Below are positions 46,337 to 56,600 of a stretch of DNA of 64,000 nucleotides, piece after piece. The first letter of the stretch is position 1. Each line of letters begins with the position of its first letter. Source of the stretch: JBPRGG01 sp051418075. GTDB lineage: Bacteria > Bacteroidota > Bacteroidia > Cytophagales > Cyclobacteriaceae. The notes beneath the pieces were generated by a model. It was given only the letters and a program-made list of their open reading frames with translations. It was not told where the DNA came from and searched no databases. Both the position numbers and the translations under genes were made by a program. The stretch is taken from assembly GCA_051418075.1 (NCBI GenBank), contig JBPRGG010000016.1, positions 1-64,000 on the forward strand. Direction: 5' to 3'.

Positions 46337-46711
46337 ATGGAATTTACAAATCAATATGAGACAGTATTCATCTTAACTCCCGTTTTGTCTGATACTCAGA
46401 TGAAGGATGCTGTCGACAAGTTCAGAAATGTGCTGCAGGAGCATGGGGCTAAAATGGTCCATGAAGAGAACTGGGGATTGAAGAAGCTGGCCTATCCAAT
46501 TCTTCATAAATCAACCGGTTTTTACCAGCTTTTTGAATTTGAGGCAAATCCTACCATAGTGGCAGCTTTAGAGCTGGAGTATCGCAGGGACGAGAAAGTG
46601 TTACGTTTTTTGACTATTTCACTGGATAAACATGCCATTGAATACAACGAAAAAAGAAGAAAAGGAGAATTTAACAAAAAACCTGAAGCTAAGGAGGAGC
46701 AATCTAAATGA
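46337..46711 (+). CDS. rpsF: 30S ribosomal protein S6
   Basis: A 124-aa S6 protein that binds 16S rRNA with S18 on the platform of the small subunit. It starts MEFTNQYETVFILTPVLS, and the segment WGLKKLAYPI is characteristic. The open frame extends to a TTG at 46298 inside the promoter, so the ATG at 46337 is the start. The tail is charged (EAKEEQSK). It overlaps rpsR by four bases. Confidence 0.96.
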   Translation: MEFTNQYETVFILTPVLSDTQMKDAVDKFRNVLQEHGAKMVHEENWGLKKLAYPILHKSTGFYQLFEFEANPTIVAALELEYRRDEKVLRFLTISLDKHAIEYNEKRRKGEFNKKPEAKEEQSK

Positions 46712-46959
46712 CATTAATGAATGAACCCATCAACAGAGGGGAAACCAGGAAAAAATATTGCCGGTTTAAGAAACATGGCATAAAATATATTGATTACAAA
46801 GACGCCAATTTCCTTTTGAAATTCGTCAATGAACAAGGTAAGATTCTACCCCGACGTATTACGGGCACCAGTTTGAAATACCAGAAAAAGGTAGCTCAGG
46901 CGGTAAAAAGAGCCAGACATTTGGCTTTGTTGCCTTTCGTAACCGATTCTTTAAAGTAA
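46708..46959 (+). CDS. rpsR: 30S ribosomal protein S18
   Basis: An 83-aa S18 protein and S6 partner. The conserved KKYCRFKKHGIKYIDYKD, FVNEQGKILPRRITGTSLK and QKKVAQAVKRARHLALLPF segments leave no doubt. The start at 46708 overlaps the rpsF stop; a second Met at 46717 is possible. Confidence 0.96.
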   Translation: MTLMNEPINRGETRKKYCRFKKHGIKYIDYKDANFLLKFVNEQGKILPRRITGTSLKYQKKVAQAVKRARHLALLPFVTDSLK

Positions 46960-46976
46960 TTTAAACATTATTGACC

Positions 46977-47420
46977 ATGGAAATCATTTTAACCCAGGAT
47001 GTAACAGGTCTGGGATATAAGAACGACGTTGTAACCGTGAAACCGGGATATGGCAGAAATTACCTGATCCCACAGGGAATGGCTATTGTAGCTAATACAT
47101 CTAATAAAAAACGAATAGAAGAAAACATCCGCCAGGCATCTCATAAAGCCGAAAAAATTAAAACTGACGCTGAGGGACTGGCCGCTAAAATAGGAGATCT
47201 TGAATTGACTATCCCTGCCAAAGCAGGTGAAAGCGGCAAGATTTTTGGAGCCATCACGACCTTACAAATCTCTGATGCTTTAAAGAATAAAGGTTTTGAA
47301 GTTGATCGTAAGAATATTTCTTTTAAATCAGATGTAAAGAATGTTGGCGATCATGTAGCGGTTTTGGATTTACATAAAGAAGTAAAAAAGGAAATTCCTT
47401 TTAAAGTGGTGGCAGAATAG
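46977..47420 (+). CDS. rplI: 50S ribosomal protein L9
   Basis: A 147-aa L9 protein with its N-terminal rRNA-binding lobe (MEIILTQDVTGLGYKNDVV, GYGRNYLIP) and a long connecting helix before the C-terminal lobe. The ATG at 46977 is chosen; the frame opens only six bases earlier with TTG. It is the last gene of the rpsF-rpsR-rplI operon and is followed by a terminator. Confidence 0.96.
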   Translation: MEIILTQDVTGLGYKNDVVTVKPGYGRNYLIPQGMAIVANTSNKKRIEENIRQASHKAEKIKTDAEGLAAKIGDLELTIPAKAGESGKIFGAITTLQISDALKNKGFEVDRKNISFKSDVKNVGDHVAVLDLHKEVKKEIPFKVVAE

Positions 47421-47460
47421 TTGCACACTGTTTATTATTAATCGTATCATTTTATCTGAA

Positions 47461-47493
47461 AGAGCGTTTCTAAAAGAAGGGCTCTTTTTTTTT
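47461..47493 (+). terminator. Rho-independent terminator of the ribosomal operon
   Basis: AGAGC and GCTCT form a short stem over a 15-base loop, followed by eight T (47486-47493). Confidence 0.7.
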
Positions 47494-47504
47494 AAATTTT
47501 TTTG

Positions 47505-48497
47505 ATGGAATTCCGAACTGAAATTTTGCTTTCCCCTTCCAGCCATTCTATTAGCTGGGATACCCCCATCTTATCCCTGGGTTCATGTTTTGCTGGCATC
47601 ATTGGCTCTAAACTGGTCAAACACAAATTTCAATGTCAGGCCAATCCTTTTGGAGTGATCTATAATCCCATTTCACTGACTAAACTGTTGCAATTCATCC
47701 TGAACAAGGAATATCCTGCAGAACAGGGATATATAAAGCACCAGGAGGTATGGCGTCATTTTGATTTTCATTCTGACCTTGCCGACCTCTCCCTGGAAAA
47801 TCTGCAGAAAAAAACCCACACCACCATAGACCAGCTTCATGTTTTCCTTAAAGATGCCAACTGGCTGATCCTGACCCTGGGCACAGCTTATGTTTATAAA
47901 AAACAGCCGGAAGAAGCCATTGTAGCCAATTGCCATAAATTGCCTGCCAGCTATTTCAGACGGGAATTGTTAACACCTGATGAAATCAGGGAGCAGTTGG
48001 AATCAATTTTAAACCAGTTATTAAAATTTAACCCTCAATTAAGGCTGATCATCACAGTAAGTCCGGTCAGACATATCCGTGATGGATTGGTCAACAATTC
48101 TGCCAGCAAGGCCATTCTCAGGGTGGTTTGTGAGATTTTACAACAAAAATATGACCAGGTGGATTATTTTCCCAGCTATGAATTTATGCTTGATGATCTG
48201 AGGGATTACCGTTTTTATGAATCTGACATGCTACACCCCAATTCTACCACCGAAACCTATATCTGGCAAAAATTTACTCAAAAATATTTTACCCAGAAAA
48301 CCCAATCCCTGGCGCAGGAATGGGCAAAAATCAATAAGGCGCTGGCTCATAAGCCATTTTTTCCCGGCTCCGCGGCTCATTTAAAGTTCCTGGAGCAAAC
48401 AATTGAAAAATTAAACAGGTTTAAGCATAAAGTGAATGTTGATACTGAACTTGAGAGTCTTAAACACCAGTTAAATGAATACAAGCCGAAAACCTAA
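47505..48497 (+). CDS. GSCFA-domain protein
   Basis: A 330-aa cytoplasmic protein of the GSCFA family, named after the motif seen here near residue 27 (LSLGSCFAGIIG). Other conserved points are TLGTAYVY, SPVRHIRDG and MLHPN, which together recall an SGNH-hydrolase-like fold with the Ser of GSC as possible nucleophile. The substrate is unknown. The open frame begins with TTG at 47502; the ATG at 47505 is preferred. It overlaps the next gene by 23 bp. Confidence 0.85.
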   Translation: MEFRTEILLSPSSHSISWDTPILSLGSCFAGIIGSKLVKHKFQCQANPFGVIYNPISLTKLLQFILNKEYPAEQGYIKHQEVWRHFDFHSDLADLSLENLQKKTHTTIDQLHVFLKDANWLILTLGTAYVYKKQPEEAIVANCHKLPASYFRRELLTPDEIREQLESILNQLLKFNPQLRLIITVSPVRHIRDGLVNNSASKAILRVVCEILQQKYDQVDYFPSYEFMLDDLRDYRFYESDMLHPNSTTETYIWQKFTQKYFTQKTQSLAQEWAKINKALAHKPFFPGSAAHLKFLEQTIEKLNRFKHKVNVDTELESLKHQLNEYKPKT

Positions 48498-50523
48498 TCA
48501 GCTGATCAATCAATCCAGCCCCTATTTACTACAACATGCCTATAATCCGGTAAACTGGTATCCCTGGAGCCGTGAAGCCCTGGATAAAGCCCGTCAACAA
48601 GATAAGCCAATAATTGTATCCGTTGGCTATTCAGCCTGTCACTGGTGTCATGTTATGGAGAAGGAATCGTTTGAAAATGAAGAAGTAGCCAAAATCATGA
48701 ACGAGCACTTTGTCTGCATCAAAGTAGACAGGGAAGAGCGACCAGACGTAGACCAAATCTATATGGATGCTGTGCAACTTATGGGTATCAATGGAGGCTG
48801 GCCTTTGAATGTCTTTCTGACTGCAGATCAAAAACCTTTCTACGGAGGCACCTATTTTCCTACCCGCAGCTGGCTTCAGCTATTAAACAATGTTTCCCAG
48901 GCTTACAAACAGCAAAATCAGGAAATAAAGGAATCTGCGGAAAAGTTTGTTCAGGCTATTTCTGTAAGTGATATTGTTAAATACGATCTGCAAAATCCTT
49001 TAAGCGAATTTAAGCAGGATGACCTTGACCAGATCTACCAAACATTTTCTGCAAAATTCGATCGGGAAAGAGGAGGTATGAACCGGGCACCTAAATTCCC
49101 CATGCCTTCTTATTGGTTGTTTGGGCTCAGATATTTTGCCCTTACCCAAAATGAATCGGTATTGACCCAGGTCAATCTTACTTTAAAGGAAATGGCCAAA
49201 GGAGGCATTTATGATCAGATTGGAGGAGGGTTTGCCCGGTATTCCGTGGATGCCTATTGGTTTGTACCTCACTTTGAAAAAATGCTTTATGATAATGGAC
49301 AGTTAGTGAGCCTATATGCTGAAGCCTACAGTGCTACCGGTGATCCTCATTTTAAACAGGTGGTATATCAAACCATTGATTTTGTGGCCAGGGAACTTAC
49401 CAATTCTGACGGGGGATTTTATGCTGCCCTGGATGCGGATAGTGAAGGTGAGGAAGGGAAATATTATGTTTGGGATACCAGTGAATTCTTAACTGTGGTT
49501 TCAGAAGTTTTGCCTGAGGAAAATGCGTTGCTTATAGCTCAATTCTATCATCTTACTCAGGAAGGAAACTGGGAGCCTGGCAAAAATATTTTACTGAGAA
49601 AACAAGACCCTGATGAATTTGCCCGGGAACATGACCTTGAGCCGACATCATTCAAAAACAACCTTCAGAAAGCCAATAAAGCTCTTATAGCCTATCGTCA
49701 AAAAAGAGTGAAGCCGGGACTGGATGATAAGATCCTGGCCGGATGGAATGCCCTGATGCTTCGCGGATTGGTCAATGCTTACCAGGTATTTGCAGAGCCG
49801 GATTTTATCCAAATGGCGCTTAAAAATGCAGAATTTCTGGTTAATAACCTTATGAAAGGGCCTCAATTGTACCGTAATATTAAAAACGACCAACTTGGGG
49901 TGATTGCTTACCTGGAGGATTATGCCCTGTTGATTTTGGCCTTTACAGATTTGTACCAGGCAACTTTTGAAGAAAAATGGCTTCAAAAGGCTGATCAATT
50001 GATGACATATGTTTTGTCCCATTTTTATGATGAAAAGGAACATTTGTTTTATTTTACTGACAGCAGCTCTGATGCTTTAATTGCCAGGAAAAAAGAGATT
50101 TTTGACAATGTGATCCCCGCTTCTAATTCAGTGATGGCGCATGCCCTTTATCAATTGGGGATACTGCTGGAAAATGACCATTACACCCAAATGAGCCTGA
50201 AAATGATTAAACAAATGGGAAAACTTTTACTGGAAGATCCCCAATACCTGAGCAATTGGGCCAGTTTATTCACTTTATTAGTCCAGCCAACGGCTGAAGT
50301 AGCGCTGATAGGTTCTGATATAAATGCATTAAAACATCAATTTTACCAGCAGTACTGGCCTAATAAAATACTAGCCGGAACCTATACTACAAGCCAGTTA
50401 CCTTTGTTAAAAGAAAGATCTGCCATCAATGGTCAGGATACTATTTATGTATGCTTTAATAAAACCTGTCAGCTTCCGGTACATACTGTTGAGGAAGCCT
50501 GGAAACAAATCTTAAGATCCTGA
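48475..50523 (+). CDS. Thioredoxin-domain protein of the YyaL/SSP411 family (DUF255)
   Basis: A 682-aa cytoplasmic protein. Residues 1-160 form a thioredoxin-like domain with a CHWC motif (Cys55, Cys58) followed by EKESFENEEVA and VDREERPDVDQIYM, the family fingerprint. The remaining 500 residues form an alpha/alpha-barrel of the kind seen in N-acylglucosamine 2-epimerases (YDQIGGGFARYSVD, PHFEKMLYDNGQL). Members occur from bacteria to man; the biochemical role is not established. Coupled to the GSCFA gene by overlap. Confidence 0.9.
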   Translation: MNTSRKPNQLINQSSPYLLQHAYNPVNWYPWSREALDKARQQDKPIIVSVGYSACHWCHVMEKESFENEEVAKIMNEHFVCIKVDREERPDVDQIYMDAVQLMGINGGWPLNVFLTADQKPFYGGTYFPTRSWLQLLNNVSQAYKQQNQEIKESAEKFVQAISVSDIVKYDLQNPLSEFKQDDLDQIYQTFSAKFDRERGGMNRAPKFPMPSYWLFGLRYFALTQNESVLTQVNLTLKEMAKGGIYDQIGGGFARYSVDAYWFVPHFEKMLYDNGQLVSLYAEAYSATGDPHFKQVVYQTIDFVARELTNSDGGFYAALDADSEGEEGKYYVWDTSEFLTVVSEVLPEENALLIAQFYHLTQEGNWEPGKNILLRKQDPDEFAREHDLEPTSFKNNLQKANKALIAYRQKRVKPGLDDKILAGWNALMLRGLVNAYQVFAEPDFIQMALKNAEFLVNNLMKGPQLYRNIKNDQLGVIAYLEDYALLILAFTDLYQATFEEKWLQKADQLMTYVLSHFYDEKEHLFYFTDSSSDALIARKKEIFDNVIPASNSVMAHALYQLGILLENDHYTQMSLKMIKQMGKLLLEDPQYLSNWASLFTLLVQPTAEVALIGSDINALKHQFYQQYWPNKILAGTYTTSQLPLLKERSAINGQDTIYVCFNKTCQLPVHTVEEAWKQILRS

Positions 50524-50786
50524 AAGCAACCTGAAGAATTCAGGATTTAGCCGCATTATAAAATTATGATTAAATTTAAACCAAAGGAAATTTTTCAATT
50601 AGTAAAAATTTCACTTTTTTAATAGTATATTTGTTTATATGATTCCTTTGTGTCATCCGGGTAAAATATTGCATTTTAAGCCATTTCAGCTGATCAATCT
50701 TCAGCCCATATTTGATTGCTAAGCAACCCTTCCCGTTGCTATTAATCCTGTTTTCAATCAATGTTTCATTAATCTTTCTTCTTTTT

Positions 50787-51716
50787 ATGAATAAGTTCGT
50801 GTTGTTGATCCATGGTGGAGCCGGCACCATTTCTGAGCAATCTATTACTCCGGAAAAAGCTTCAGATTATAAAAAAGCCCTTCATAAAGCCTTAAAAGCG
50901 GGCGAAAAGATTTTATCAGCAGGGGGGAAAAGTCTGGATGCGGTGGAATCGGCAGTGGGGTCTATGGAGGATTGCCCACTATTTAACGCGGGTAAGGGAT
51001 CTGTATTTAATGCACAGGGGACGCATGAAATGGAGTCTTCTATCATGTGTGGTAAAACTTTACAGGCAGGGGCGGCATCTGCCTTGTCCCGGATCAAAAA
51101 CCCTGTAACTTTGGCCCGGAAAATACTGGAAGATGCCTATTATGTTTATTTAAATGGGGAAGGTGCGGCTGAATTTGCTCAAAAACATCAACTCTCAATG
51201 GCTGATGATGCCTATTTTTATACCCAGGAACGCTATGAGCAATGGCAAAAAGCCAGGGCAACCGGCGAAACCATCCTGGATCATAGCGGGGCTCATAAGT
51301 TTGGCACGGTTGGCGCAGTGGCGCTTGATTTGGAAGGAAATCTGGCCGCTGCCACTTCTACCGGAGGTCTCACCAATAAAAGTTATGGCAGGATTGGGGA
51401 CAGTCCAATCATTGGTACGGGTACCTATGCCAATAATTCTACTTGTGCAGTATCCTGTACCGGATATGGAGAATACTTTATCAGAAATGTAGTCGCCTAT
51501 GATATTTCCTGCTTAATGGAATATAAAAAACTGCCCCTGAAGGAAGCCTGTGAATTGGTTGTAATGAAAAAGTTGAAAAATATTGGTGGTGAAGGGGGAT
51601 TAATTGCTTTGGATGCCAAAGGAAATTTTGATCTACCCTTTAATTCTGAAGGCATGTACCGTGGGTGGATAGATTCGGAAGAGCAGATTTTTCACACCCG
51701 GATATTCCGGCAGTAA
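50787..51716 (+). CDS. Isoaspartyl peptidase/L-asparaginase (Ntn hydrolase)
   Basis: A 309-aa N-terminal-nucleophile hydrolase of the plant-type asparaginase family, which removes L-isoaspartyl residues from damaged peptides or hydrolyses asparagine. Autocleavage before Thr174 (HKFGTVGAVALD) would create alpha and beta chains; the TGGLTNKSYGRIGDSP and IGTGTYANN segments form the substrate pocket. The open frame reaches back to a TTG at 50712 with a hydrophobic stretch, but family members start at MNKFVLLIHGGAGT, so the ATG at 50787 is used. No signal peptide is then present. Confidence 0.9.
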   Translation: MNKFVLLIHGGAGTISEQSITPEKASDYKKALHKALKAGEKILSAGGKSLDAVESAVGSMEDCPLFNAGKGSVFNAQGTHEMESSIMCGKTLQAGAASALSRIKNPVTLARKILEDAYYVYLNGEGAAEFAQKHQLSMADDAYFYTQERYEQWQKARATGETILDHSGAHKFGTVGAVALDLEGNLAAATSTGGLTNKSYGRIGDSPIIGTGTYANNSTCAVSCTGYGEYFIRNVVAYDISCLMEYKKLPLKEACELVVMKKLKNIGGEGGLIALDAKGNFDLPFNSEGMYRGWIDSEEQIFHTRIFRQ

Positions 51717-52130
51717 AATAGATAAAAAAAGATTCTGTTAAATTGGCTGGATCCAGAAGTTGTGTACACTATAACGTTATTGGTAATCCCAGATTTTAGC
51801 TAAAAAACAATTAGATAATGACGTTTTCTATGTAGATGTAGCGAGCTGTGGATGGTTTCAACAATCATTATCTGCAATTTACTATCTTTTTCGCTCCAGG
51901 GCCGATAAACCCAGGCCCTTTAGTCAATGCTGTTGTCAAAATCTAATTGATTGGTTTTGAAGTAAATATCATTTTAAAGAATAATGGTATTAAAAAAGCG
52001 AAGGCACGACAAAAAATTTGGGAACGAAGGTGTGCCCGGGTACGATGGCCTGAAGCAGAAAGGCCGCCAGGGTGTGGGAATTTTTTCTCTCTTGATTTTA
52101 TATTATCATCCCCTACTTTAAAGAGTTAAC
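51717..52130. other. Gene-free gap with a GC-rich block
   Basis: No supported gene. The block about 51998-52080 is clearly richer in G and C (CCCGGGTACGATGGCCTG, GGCCGCCAGGGTGTGGG) than the AT-rich flanks. A 60-codon frame (51947-52129) crosses it but lacks any family resemblance. Confidence 0.4.
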
Positions 52131-52135
52131 CTGGA

Positions 52136-52165
52136 AACAAAAACCTACCCCAACAGGGTAGGTTT
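52136..52165 (-). terminator. Terminator of the susCD operon
   Basis: AAACCTACCC (52141-52150) and GGGTAGGTTT (52156-52165) form a perfect 10-bp stem with a five-base loop. On the minus strand it is followed by further T. It lies 22 bp beyond the SusD stop; a short T-run on the plus side means it could act in both directions. Confidence 0.85.
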
Positions 52166-52187
52166 TAAAAATCAGCATTATGAAAAA

Positions 52188-53621
52188 TCAGTATCCAAGA
52201 TTCTGAGTCAAAGCAGGCGTGATCTCAATTTCATTCTGGGGAATGGGAAGTATCACTTCATAATCCTCAACCGAAAATTCCCAGCCATTCCCCTGAAAGT
52301 AATCATTCATCACAGGTTGTAGTCTATCTGTACGAACCAGGTCAAACCATCTATGACCTTCCTGGGCAAATTCAATCCTTCGTTCGTGTTGCATTACCAG
52401 GGCAAATTCTGTCTGGGACAAACCGGTCAGAGGCTCCAGGCCAGCCCGTTCTCTTACCCTATTCAGGTATTCAAGGGCCTGATCTGTATTACCCAATTCA
52501 TTGAGGGCTTCAGCATACATCAGCAAAACATCGGCATACCTTAATGCAGTAAAATTAATGCCGCCATCATCTCCGGCTAAAGCCTGAAAATCCACGAACT
52601 TAACACCATATTTTACCTGATCATAACTGCCATCCTGCAACAATAAGGAATCCCTGATGGTGGCCACCCGGCGAAGATCTCCTTCCTCATAACTGCCGGC
52701 TAAATCTGGAGTAACGACAATACGCCCTGACCCCTGCCGGTTATTAGGAAATATGGCCATGTCAAAATTTTCCGGAGCAAATACGCTGGTAAAGTCATTC
52801 CCTTCACCCATCATGCCGGACAAATACTTGACTTCAAAGATGGATTCTGGTAATTCATCATTGTTATTGGTAAACAATGTTTGGTAATCCTCCTGAAGTT
52901 CATATTCATTCATATCGATCACCTCTTTCAATACATCAGCAGCCTGTTGGTGATTGCCCCGGGTCAAATATACTTTTCCCAATAAAGCCTTGGCCGCACC
53001 GGTAGAAGCCCTTGATTTTCCCAAATCCATATTATTTAACAGAGTAGCCGCCTCCTGCAGATCGCTGATGATCAGATCATAAACTTCCTGAACCGGATTC
53101 CGGGTCCAGTCGTAGGAATTAACCTGGTCAGGACTTCTGAAGGTGTTGGTAACCAGGGGCACATCGCCGAAAAATTGTACCAGATAAAAGTAATTTAAAG
53201 CCCTCAGAAACAAGGCTTCTCCCCGGAACTGTTGTATAGCTCCTTCATCAATATTAGCAGTTTCCAATTGATTAATTATGTTATTACTCCGGGCAATGGT
53301 TCGATAAGTATTATCCCATACCCCAGCCACAAATCCATTAGCCGAGGTAAAATCTATCTCTTCCGCCTCAATTTCCGAAATGGAAGGAGAAGTCCACAAG
53401 ATCCAGGCGTTGTCAGTAGTTAATTCAGCCAATCGTAAAAGGGTCGTACTGTAAAGTCCCTGCAACCCTGCATAGGTACCAAACATGGCAGCTTCAAAAT
53501 CATTTTCCGTTTCATAAAAATCCAGTTCATTGATCCGGTTGGGCGGCTCAAGGGTGAGAAAGTCATTACAGGCAGTCAGGGTCAACATTAAAACCGAACT
53601 TATTAAAATATATCTTTTCAT
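52188..53621 (-). CDS. SusD/RagB-family nutrient-binding lipoprotein
   Basis: A 477-aa outer-membrane lipoprotein (lipobox ending at Cys18, LTACNDF) of the SusD family that forms the lid over a SusC channel. It has the typical family pattern: FYETENDFEAAMFGTYAGL, NYFYLVQFFGDVPLV, LLGKVYLTRGNHQQAADVL (TPR-like) and GHRWFDLVRTDRL near the C-terminus. The ligand, an oligosaccharide or peptide, cannot be predicted because no glycoside hydrolase or peptidase gene is adjacent. Cotranscribed behind the SusC gene (21-bp gap). Confidence 0.95.
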   Translation of the reverse strand: MKRYILISSVLMLTLTACNDFLTLEPPNRINELDFYETENDFEAAMFGTYAGLQGLYSTTLLRLAELTTDNAWILWTSPSISEIEAEEIDFTSANGFVAGVWDNTYRTIARSNNIINQLETANIDEGAIQQFRGEALFLRALNYFYLVQFFGDVPLVTNTFRSPDQVNSYDWTRNPVQEVYDLIISDLQEAATLLNNMDLGKSRASTGAAKALLGKVYLTRGNHQQAADVLKEVIDMNEYELQEDYQTLFTNNNDELPESIFEVKYLSGMMGEGNDFTSVFAPENFDMAIFPNNRQGSGRIVVTPDLAGSYEEGDLRRVATIRDSLLLQDGSYDQVKYGVKFVDFQALAGDDGGINFTALRYADVLLMYAEALNELGNTDQALEYLNRVRERAGLEPLTGLSQTEFALVMQHERRIEFAQEGHRWFDLVRTDRLQPVMNDYFQGNGWEFSVEDYEVILPIPQNEIEITPALTQNLGY

Positions 53622-53642
53622 GATCTTTCAGTTTATTAAAGT

Positions 53643-56600
53643 TTAAAAGGTAAATTTTGCTCCCAAAGTATAGGTTCGGGGAAGTGGATAGGTAAAATCA
53701 TCCAGTCCGGTATTGACTACCTCATCCCCGGCTGTACTTGATTCGGGATTAAAACCTGGATAGTCGGTAAAGGTATAAAGGTTAGCTACGTTGAGGTAAA
53801 CCGACATATTGGTCATATTCAACCTGGATACCAGGCTTTGAGGCAATTTATAAGCCAGATTGACATTTCTGATCCTGGTAAAGGAATTATCAAACAGCGC
53901 CTGGGTAGTTCCCCGGCCAAACCCCAAAGCATAATTGTTACGAATTGGACGGGGCCACTTGCCGCCTCCGGGATTAGCTTCTGAGAGCCAGCGATCTGCT
54001 GTAATGGCCAATTGATTCTGAACGGATGCTCCATTGATGACGGCATCATAAATCAGGGATTTCCCTCCATGAGAACCATTTAATGAAATACCCAGGCTGA
54101 AATTTTTATAGGTAAACCTGTTATTGAACCCCCATACATAATCAGGCCAGGGATCTCCTACAATTTTGGCATCATCAAATGATATTTGTCCATCTCCATT
54201 GACATCTTCAAAACGCAGATCCCCTGGTTGTGTACGCGGGTGACGGACAGGGGCATCCTGCAATTCTTCTTCATTCATAAATACCCCCTGCGCATTTAAT
54301 AAGTAAAAACTGGAGATGGGATATCCCACTTCGGCAATCTGGTAGCGGGAAGTAAAGATCCGGCCTCCCTGGTTGGCCAGGCTCAGCACTTCATTTTCAT
54401 TGGCATTGAATGTGAAATTACTGGTCCATTCAAAATCATTTGACTGTATGTTCACAGTTTGTAATCCAATTTCGACTCCTCTGTTTTCAATATCTCCTAT
54501 ATTTTGGGTAGAAGTGCTGAAACCTGAAGCAGCCGGCAATTGTACTGCCAGTAATAGATCAGTTTTGGTATTTTGATAAATATCTGTAGTTAATGAGATC
54601 CGCTCATTAAATAAACTCAAATCGAACCCAAAATTAACCTGCTCGGATCTTTCCCAGGTCAGATCATCGTTAGACATACTGGTAGGTACCAATCCTGGCC
54701 TCACCGAATTATTTGCGACATAATTCACTGCTGACAGCAACCCGATATGGGCATAATTACCGATCTGGTTGTTGCCGGAAAAGCCATAGCTTGCTCTCAA
54801 TTTCAGGTTATTGATAAAGGTGAGATTACTCATAAATGGTTCTTCTGAGATATTGTAACCCAAAGAAAATGAAGAGAATGTACCCCATTTGTTGTTTTCT
54901 CCAAATTTGGAACTTCCGTCAGATCGTACCGTGGCTGTAACCAAATACTTCTCCCGGAAGGCATAATTCACCCTTCCCATCAGGGATAGCATAGACCATT
55001 CCGTGATTAAATGCGTACCAGCATTGACAATGCCAGCAGAAATATATTTGACATAGTCATTGGGAAAGTCTGAAGCACCGGCAGATAAACGGTCATAGCT
55101 ATCTTTCTGAGCAGTAAATCCCACCAATGCATCCAGGGAATGCTCCTGATTAAAAATCTTCCTGTAATTTAAGGTGTTTTCATTTAGCCAATTGATGGTT
55201 TCATATTTAATAGATGCACCAGTTGGGGGATAATTTATGGCTGTATTTCTGGGCACCGAAGATGACCTGAACAAATGAGTGACATTGGTATTATATTTAA
55301 TTCCTGCCGAAGTCCTGAAGGTCAGTCCGTCTATAATTTCATACTCCAGAAAGGTGTTTGACAAAATATCGGCAGTTTTCCGGTTATCTTGAAACCCATT
55401 AGCCACACTTATCGGATTTCCTACCCAACCCAGTCCATCAGCTACATCATTGAAATCAAAATAAGGTTCACCCTCACTGTCGTAAACCGGTATGGTGGGA
55501 GCGGCGGCCAGAGCCATGGTTATTAAACCTCCGTTGCCATAGTGTCCATTGGTATTGGGAAATCTACCATAAGCATAAGAACCAGTCAGTGATGTGCCTA
55601 TCTTGAGTTTTTCGGAAAGCAACACATCTACATTGGTTCTTAAATTAAACCTTTTATAATCAGAGGTAATGACAATTCCCTGCTGATCGAAATACCCGCC
55701 TGATACAAAAAATTTTAGATTTTCATTACCAGTAACAGCAGAAACCTGGTAGTTTTGAACCGGGGCGGTTCGAAAAATCACATCCTGCCAGTTGGTATTG
55801 GTGGTAATAGATGCAGGATTACGAAATTCGGGACGTACCTGGCGGGATCGTGGCCTTTCACTATTGGGGTCATCAGCTGATCCTCCATCAAAAATCCGGG
55901 TGTTGTCCCGGCCCAGGGCTACATATGCGGCATATTGCTGAGCATCCAGCACCTCTATTTGATTTTCTACTTCCTGTAGGCCATAAGAAACATCCACATT
56001 GATACTTGATTGTCCGGTTTTTCCCCTTTTGGTGGTAATAATAATCACCCCATTTGACCCTCTGGAGCCGTAAATGGCGGTAGCTGAGGCATCTTTGAGT
56101 ACTTCAATCGATTCAATATCATTGGGATTGATAAAATTCAAAGGATTGATCCGCGTGGCAGTATTGTTAGCCATATCTTCGGAGGAATAGGTATTCCTGC
56201 CAAAGTTAAGCATGTTGGAACCACCACCACCGGTACCAATGGGAAAACCATCAACTACATATAAAGGCTGATTGCCTCCGGTAATGGAGCTGATCCCTCT
56301 GATCATGACATTGGTGTTGCCACCGGGTGCTCCTGAAGTCTGAGAAATCTGGACACCGGGTACCTGGCCCTGCAACATCTGATCAAAACTGATAGAAGAA
56401 GGCTGGATAATGTCTTCTCCCGAAACCCGTGAAATTGATCCGGTCATGTCTTTTCGGCGTTGGGTTCCGTAACCCACCACCACTAATTCCTCCAATTGCT
56501 GTACATCTGCAGACATGGTCAAATCGATCACAGTTCTGCCATTGATTTCTACTTCCTGACTGGTAAAACCTACTGAACTAAAAACAAGGGTAGCCTGAGG

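Noticed and set aside
51947..52129. 60-codon frame in the gap before susD
   Set aside because: Abrupt change from an AT-rich to a GC-rich part, no recognisable domain, position across an anomalous block.
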